From Trachelipus rathkii (Eukaryota; Arthropoda; Malacostraca; Isopoda; Trachelipodidae): a stretch of DNA of 12,500 nucleotides. The stretch is from assembly GCA_015478945.1 (NCBI GenBank), contig JABUQX010022978.1, positions 1 through 12,500 of the forward strand, written 5' to 3'. Both the position numbers and the translations under genes were made by a program. Positions 8,804-12,500 of this stretch are shown piece by piece. Numbering within the stretch: position 1 is the first letter of the stretch; the number at the start of each line of letters is the position of its first letter. The notes below the pieces were generated by a model that saw nothing but the letters and a program-made list of their open reading frames with translations, did no database searches and was not told where the DNA came from.

Positions 8804-9132
8804 AGTACGTAGTTTTGCTTGCATTAATTCCCATTTTTTCCTTACCGTATTATATTCATTTTATCAATTCTTTTTTATATCGTATGTAAAATCTCTGTTG
8901 GCTATATTCTTCCTTTTCCTTGCACTTCTATAGTAGTAGCGGCGATAAAATGGCGTTCTGGTCAGTTCGAGTATAAGAATATGTGAGTTTAACAACTTTG
9001 AAAGGCTGTAACTTTTTTTTTCCTAAAGACGTCAGTCATTTTCGTTTTTTTATTCTTTATTATTATTTTCTTAGTCTATCCTGTGATTTTTATAAAAATC
9101 AGGGTTGAAGACGCTCTTGACTACTTTTACCA
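8804..9132. other. Unassigned stretch with an 18-base perfect palindrome
   Basis: No gene is recognised in about 330 bases. TGATTTTTATAAAAATCA at 9084-9101 is a perfect palindrome; it is AT-rich and could be chance in this composition. Confidence 0.5.
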
Positions 9133-9271
9133 TAATATATATATATATATAAATAATATTAATATATATATATATAAGTGATATATATATATATAATATA
9201 TATATATATATAATATATATATATAAACAATTTATAATATATAATTATATATATATTATATATACTCTATA

Positions 9272-9310
<39 letters not shown>
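9133..9310. repeat. (AT)n microsatellite, interrupted
   Basis: About 178 bases of AT alternation ending in TTTGGACTCA (9310-9319), identical to the end of the array at 2162-2287. Confidence 0.95.
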
Positions 9311-9313
<3 letters not shown>

Positions 9314-9660
9314 GACTCATTACAATAAAACGTGACCACATTTTTGGATTTCTGTGCTGCTGAATGTTCTTTGATTTCATTAGAAATTTTCATACTACAT
9401 AAGTAGGAGGGACCCATCAGAGTGTAGGCAGTACACATCAGAGATGATTTTCACCAACATAGAGGCGTATTTTTCATTTTCGCTCTTTTCATCAAAAACC
9501 TTTAAATGTTGGATTAACACTTTTTGCTCTTGAAGTATCCTTCGCAGGAATAACAACAAAATGTTTTTAATCTTCAGAACGTAATATTTGTATTTCACAG
9601 CAGAATCATTCAAAATGTATTCTCGGTAACACTAAAAATTCTTTTCTCCGTCGAAAATGA
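9311..9660. other. Unassigned stretch with an unrecognised minus-strand frame
   Basis: The minus strand has an open frame of 72 codons (9613-9395, starting MNDSAVKYKYYVL and including LLLFLRRILQEQKVLIQHLKV). It is not low-complexity, but I recognise no family. It lies between an AT array and the LINE relic, so it could be a scrap of another element or chance. Confidence 0.35.
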
Positions 9661-11252
9661 AATAACCTTTCCTCATCCTTTTCTTCACCTTTTCTGACAT
9701 TTTTTTTTTATGACCCAATCTTTATTTCTTCCTCTTTACCTTCTTTTGTTCTTTCCAATGGCACAATTGCTTTTATAGAAACTGAACTCTTTGCTCAAAC
9801 CTTTGGCTATAACTCCACTTTAGATGATTCCCGAGCTATTCTTCTAACTCATTTTCCCAATAATGCAGTTTCTTCCAAAGTTGTGATTTTTGGACTCTCT
9901 AAGCTTAATTATAAGGTTAATGACCCTAATTATATTTCTTTCGAGGTCTTAAATCGTGTGCTCCAGAACTTACATCAAACCTTTTTTAACTGTTTCGTCA
10001 CTGTATATCAATCTTTAAGCTTTTTCCGTGTTAGAAACATGCATTCACTCAGCCTCTACTAAAAAAGAGAAAGATCCTACACAACCACCTAACGATCGTT
10101 TTATCTCTTTTAACCTGTTTTCTTTCCAAAGTTTTCGAATTTATCCTTAACAGCAAGATTCGGATAGAACTTACGTCTTCTAATCTTTTCTCAGCTTAAC
10201 ATCCATTAGGAAATCTCGACTGGGGAACTTCTTTCCCTTCTCTCTTTTCCTTTTTCGTAAGCTTTAAGACATTGCGGTGAATCTTTTGATATTCCACTAA
10301 ACATATTGAGAGTTTTCGACAGAATCTGGCATGAAGTTTTGAAGATAAACTTTCATTTTTCATCAACCTTCACTCTTCCGTTCGCTCTGCAACGTCCAAT
10401 ATAGACGGCCACCGTCCATTCTTTAAATTTAGCAAAAGTTGTGTTCCGCGAAGATCTTATTAATCTCCGACTCTTTTTTCTTTTTTTAACCTCTCAAATA
10501 TAATCTTTAATCTGTCACTTTATTACCTCTCAAATCTTAAATGACGACTTTCATTTCATAACTCAATTCATTTTCAAAAACGTTCCCTTCAACTGCAAAT
10601 ATCTAATGCTAGGAGGGTTTCCTTGGGGCAACTGACCTCTGATCTTCTATTAGTTTTTATTTGGAGCAAAGAAAACATGGTTGTTTTCAATACTTCAAGA
10701 ACTAAATTTATTCATCATTTGTTCAGCATAAAGTTACACAAAACTAAAACATTTTCAAAATCCCATAACACAAAAACCTTCATCAATTCTTAATAATATT
10801 GGCATTTCCTTTTCTCGTGATTATTCTTAAAAGGCCTAATTCTACTACTAAAATATTATAATGTTCTGAGGCACATTGATAGTTCTTTCACACCACTTCA
10901 ATTACTTTCTCTTTACAGGGGTGTCGCTTTTTCTTATCTGGAGTATTCACCACATATCTGGTTTAGCTTCAATCATACAGCTCTTCTTGAAAGAATTCAG
11001 TCTAAGGATTTTTACCATATCAACTCTTCTATTGCCACTGATGCTCTCCAATCTCTTTCTGACCGTCAAACTGCTGCCACACCCTGTCAATTATATTGCT
11101 ATTATAACGGACGCAACACTTGTGATCTCTGTATTCGCATATATATTCATTTGAAAAGAGCTAATGTGACTTGTTCATTCTCATCATTGCATTTTATGTA
11201 TACTATTTGTGCATTCAAAAGTTTGTATGTGTACTTATGTCTTCGGGCATAA
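9661..11252 (+). pseudogene. Non-LTR retrotransposon (LINE) ORF2 relic, reverse transcriptase
   Basis: This is a decayed reverse-transcriptase ORF of arthropod LINE type (I/jockey group; exact clade not determined). Frame 1 is open for 133 codons from 9661 to a TAA at 10060 and includes NGTIAFIETELFAQTFGYNS and TLDDS, typical of the segment between endonuclease and RT. The frame then slips to KKEKDPTQPPNDRFISF (a K-K-G-D..P-x-x-Y-R-P-I block). FDRIWHEVL (10315-10341) is the RT 'AFDRVWH' box, VPRRSY*SPTLF (10443-10478) is the 'GVPQGSVLSPTLF' box, and LNDD (10537-10548) sits where F/YADD belongs. NIGISFSRDYS (from 10795) and the piece from 10860 (NVLRHIDSSF, YRGVAFSYLEYSPHIW, HTALLERIQSKDF, LQSLSDR) are the post-RT region. 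The frame ends at TAA 11250-11252. No endonuclease or poly-A tail is seen, so it is 5'-truncated, plus multiple stops and frameshifts. Confidence 0.85.
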
Positions 11253-11506
11253 TTAGATATCCTTGCATTTGAAAGTACTTTTACTTTATGCCTTTTATTT
11301 ATTATTCTTTTACTTCATTGAAATGTTTTATATGTTTGTGCGCATTGTTAAATGCACACAAATATGTATACATTTGAATGATGGTTAGCTTTTTTATATC
11401 TTGTATAACTATTATTACATACTTTCTCACTCCGTTTTTAGCGTGGGTAGTAATGTAGTACTCCATTATAATTATTTGTAAAAATTTAAATTTATGTTCG
11501 AACTTG
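11253..11506. other. Unassigned AT-rich stretch downstream of the LINE relic
   Basis: Possible 3' non-coding part of the LINE or unrelated DNA. It contains no clear poly-A tail, no open frame of note and no repeat that I can name. Short words such as GTTAAATGCACACAAATATG are present without an evident partner. Confidence 0.45.
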
Positions 11507-11537
11507 TGCTAAAATTTGCGCAAGCAAAATTTTAGCA
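11507..11537. repeat. Strong hairpin TGCTAAAATTT...AAATTTTAGCA
   Basis: Perfect 11-base arms (11507-11517 and 11527-11537) surround a 9-base GC-containing loop; with one bulged base the stem extends into GC. It lies 16-20 bases upstream of a TATA-like box. Confidence 0.7.
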
Positions 11538-11552
11538 TAATCGAAGTGAAAT

Positions 11553-11590
11553 AATATATAAACCCGCCTTGTCGAGATACTCACTCATAA
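11553..11590 (+). promoter_or_regulatory. Candidate TATA plus initiator core promoter
   Basis: ATATATAAACCCGCC (TATA box around 11553-11561) is followed 20-30 bases later by ATACTCACTCAT, which resembles an arthropod initiator (TCA-centred). A strong hairpin lies just upstream, and a GA/AG-rich, splice-donor-like segment lies downstream. In an AT-rich window a TATA match alone is weak, so only the combination is suggestive. It could belong to a host gene, an LTR, or another element. Confidence 0.3.
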
Positions 11591-11860
11591 AAAAATCACA
11601 AAACTCACTAATTGAGACTTACTACCTCTCCAAAAATCAATCACCCGAAAATAAGCCACCAAGAAATTCTAATCTCAGAGGGGAGGTAAACAGCCGGCTA
11701 AGTTACCGAGAAGCCAAATCTTCGACTCGCAAAGCTCAAGAACGAAAGTCGACGAGAAAGGGAGGTAAAACATCGGCTGAACACAAAAGACATCAAGAAT
11801 TTGAAGAGAGAAAGAGTATCTCAGCAACGGGCAACTTTTATTACCTTCATGCTACATAAA
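11569..11860 (+). other. Purine-rich segment with an ATG-less open frame and repeated GGGAGGTAAA
   Basis: The plus frame is open for 96 codons (11569-11859), but there is no ATG anywhere in it; it opens at a TTG. The peptide would be polar and basic (R, K, S and E rich, e.g. RKAQERKSTRKGG) with no recognised domain. GGGAGGTAAA occurs at 11681-11690 and again at 11760-11769. Each copy is followed four bases later by CGGCT, so this is a decayed direct repeat 79 bases apart, and each copy fits a splice-donor consensus (AG|GTAAA). With the TATA/initiator pattern upstream, an untranslated first exon or a retroelement leader is possible. Standard protein coding is not supported. Confidence 0.3.
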
Positions 11861-11899
11861 TACATCGTTCAAAATATGGATTTTTAAGCCCCATCATTA

Positions 11900-12357
11900 T
11901 CTTATATAGGGACTTGCTCACAAAAGAAGACACCAACTTAGCAAGTTAGCCCTATAAATCCGTAGTTGAAAATCAGCGTATGCTGATAATCTTTAATTGT
12001 GTTCATAAAACGGGTATAAGTGTTGCTCTTAAAGAGAGTTTTCAATATATTTATATGCAAACCACCAAATGTATGGATAGAGTGCGCGTACCAAGCCCAG
12101 TATGATCATCAAAGCAAACTATCACATTCTCCTCTAAAACGGGTGTTCAAATGTATATTTTAGCAGTACAGTCAGTAGTTCTAAATGGAATATACATAGC
12201 TCTCAGAGACGTTGGTATATTACCTCAAACGTTCCTTTCGCTGGGCATAGTCAATTTGCGTAAGGTTCGAAAACAATCGCCCAGCCAATTTTCAATTACC
12301 ATTCACAAGTCCATACATAAAATGAAGAACCGCCACTTCTTCCGTTGAGTAATCCAT
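11900..12357 (-). pseudogene. DUF4817/Tc3-like transposase N-terminal relic
   Basis: On the minus strand an ATG at 12357 starts MDYSTEEVAVLHFMYGLVNG, followed by an in-frame stop and KLAGRLF. This is the arrangement of DUF4817, the helix-turn-helix domain found before Tc3/mariner-like DDE regions in many arthropod transposase-type proteins (pattern: Y-x-x-E..D-x-x-x-x-Y-G-x-x..N...A.R.L). A frame shift then gives TFEVIYQRL (12232-12206), the expected end of that domain. TPVLEENVIVCFDDHTGLGT and RTLSIHLVV (12146-12060, 29 codons) match the following segment (L-E-E-x-V...P-G..T-R-x-L...L-G-V). EQHLYPFYEH (~12028-11999) and ADFQLRIYRANLLSW (~11977-11933) match its 'LYPYH...DF..R..F..WLL' part. 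No DDE catalytic domain is recognisable beyond ~11900. Three or more frame changes and several stops make it a pseudogene. The assignment is from recognised motif order, not a database search. Confidence 0.65.
11905..11956. repeat. Bulged inverted repeat TATAGGGACTTGCT / AGCAAGT-TAG-CCCTATA
   Basis: Arms at 11905-11918 and 11940-11956 pair over 14 bases with a 3-base bulge (TAG). It overlaps the 3' part of the transposase relic, so it may be incidental rather than a functional hairpin. Confidence 0.5.
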
Positions 12358-12500
12358 AGCTAGCGTTTGCCGAACACCGAAATTTTCCACACCACACGAC
12401 ATCGCAGTGGAACACTGGAATTATGTGCATCACCAAATGACCGCACAACGCACCGCACTGCACAGCACCCGAGTGAGGTGCGTCATTCAACAATTTTCCA
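12358..12500. other. Upstream flank of the transposase relic
   Basis: On the minus strand this is the DNA immediately upstream of the relic's ATG. It is GC-richer, with GTGCGGTGCGTTGTGCGGTCA-like words. A 65-codon minus frame (12493-12296) runs through it into the relic in a different frame from the recognised protein. It may be the element's 5' non-coding region; nothing more can be said. Confidence 0.4.

Noticed and set aside
9084..9101. The 18-base palindrome TGATTTTTATAAAAATCA as a regulatory operator or terminator.
   Set aside because: No gene is adjacent, and AT-only palindromes of this size are plausible by chance in this composition.
10876..11154. A 92-codon plus-strand open frame with a hydrophobic peptide resembling a membrane protein.
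   Set aside because: It is out of phase with the LINE frame that starts at 10860 (YRGVAFSYLEYSPHIW, HTALLERIQSKDF, LQSLSDR), which matches the post-RT region. The hydrophobic peptide is a shadow.
12197..12273. A possible tRNA-derived promoter: TAGCTCTCAGAG (A-box-like) and GGTTCGAAAAC (B-box-like).
   Set aside because: Spacing is too long for a tRNA, the order fits no cloverleaf, and the bases lie inside the DUF4817 transposase relic on the other strand, which explains them better.
1..12500. CRISPR array, prokaryotic operons, or rRNA/tRNA genes.
   Set aside because: No regularly spaced identical repeats with unique spacers, no compact coding, and no recognisable structural RNA; the content is eukaryotic repeat DNA.

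Overview
The window is non-genic eukaryotic DNA. It is AT-rich and dominated by repeats and decayed transposable elements, and I see no intact host gene, rRNA, tRNA or CRISPR array. The mixture is long (AT)n microsatellites, ancient hAT, LINE and DUF4817-type transposase relics, and a diverged AT-rich satellite. This points to a metazoan, most likely an arthropod; the LINE wording and the microsatellite load fit a decapod crustacean best. That assignment is inference.

Layout. Positions 1-2030 and about 2560-2770 are a strongly diverged satellite with a unit near 300 bp, interrupted by a ~410-bp foreign island (590-1003). A ~530-bp dispersed repeat (unit A, 2028-2570) is inserted in the satellite, and a second diverged copy (unit B, 3205-3665) follows in the same orientation. 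Both copies carry GGTCCCC-type and ATCTCGTC-type inverted repeats and a GT/GC tract; unit A also carries an (AT)n array where unit B has only a short TATATAG. From 3850 to 9310 there are seven long interrupted (AT)n arrays including the one in unit A (about 1.7-1.8 kb in total), several flanked by CCGG-rich low-complexity DNA.

The most informative content is three molecular fossils. (1) 7054-4935, minus strand: an almost end-to-end hAT-superfamily transposase (BED zinc finger, catalytic core, C-terminal dimerisation region), broken by many stops and frameshifts. (2) 9661-11252, plus strand: a degenerate non-LTR retrotransposon ORF2 (region before RT, RT, and region after RT), including a 133-codon stretch with no stop that is easily missed because it lacks an early ATG. 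(3) 12357-~11900, minus strand: the N-terminal helix-turn-helix part of a DUF4817/Tc3-like transposase protein, also broken.

Between fossils 2 and 3, a strong hairpin, a TATA box with an initiator-like site, and two GGGAGGTAAA direct repeats make the only stretch that looks like promoter or first-exon architecture (11507-11860). The genes do not form a pathway. The region reads as a graveyard of mobile elements being broken up and diluted by microsatellite growth.
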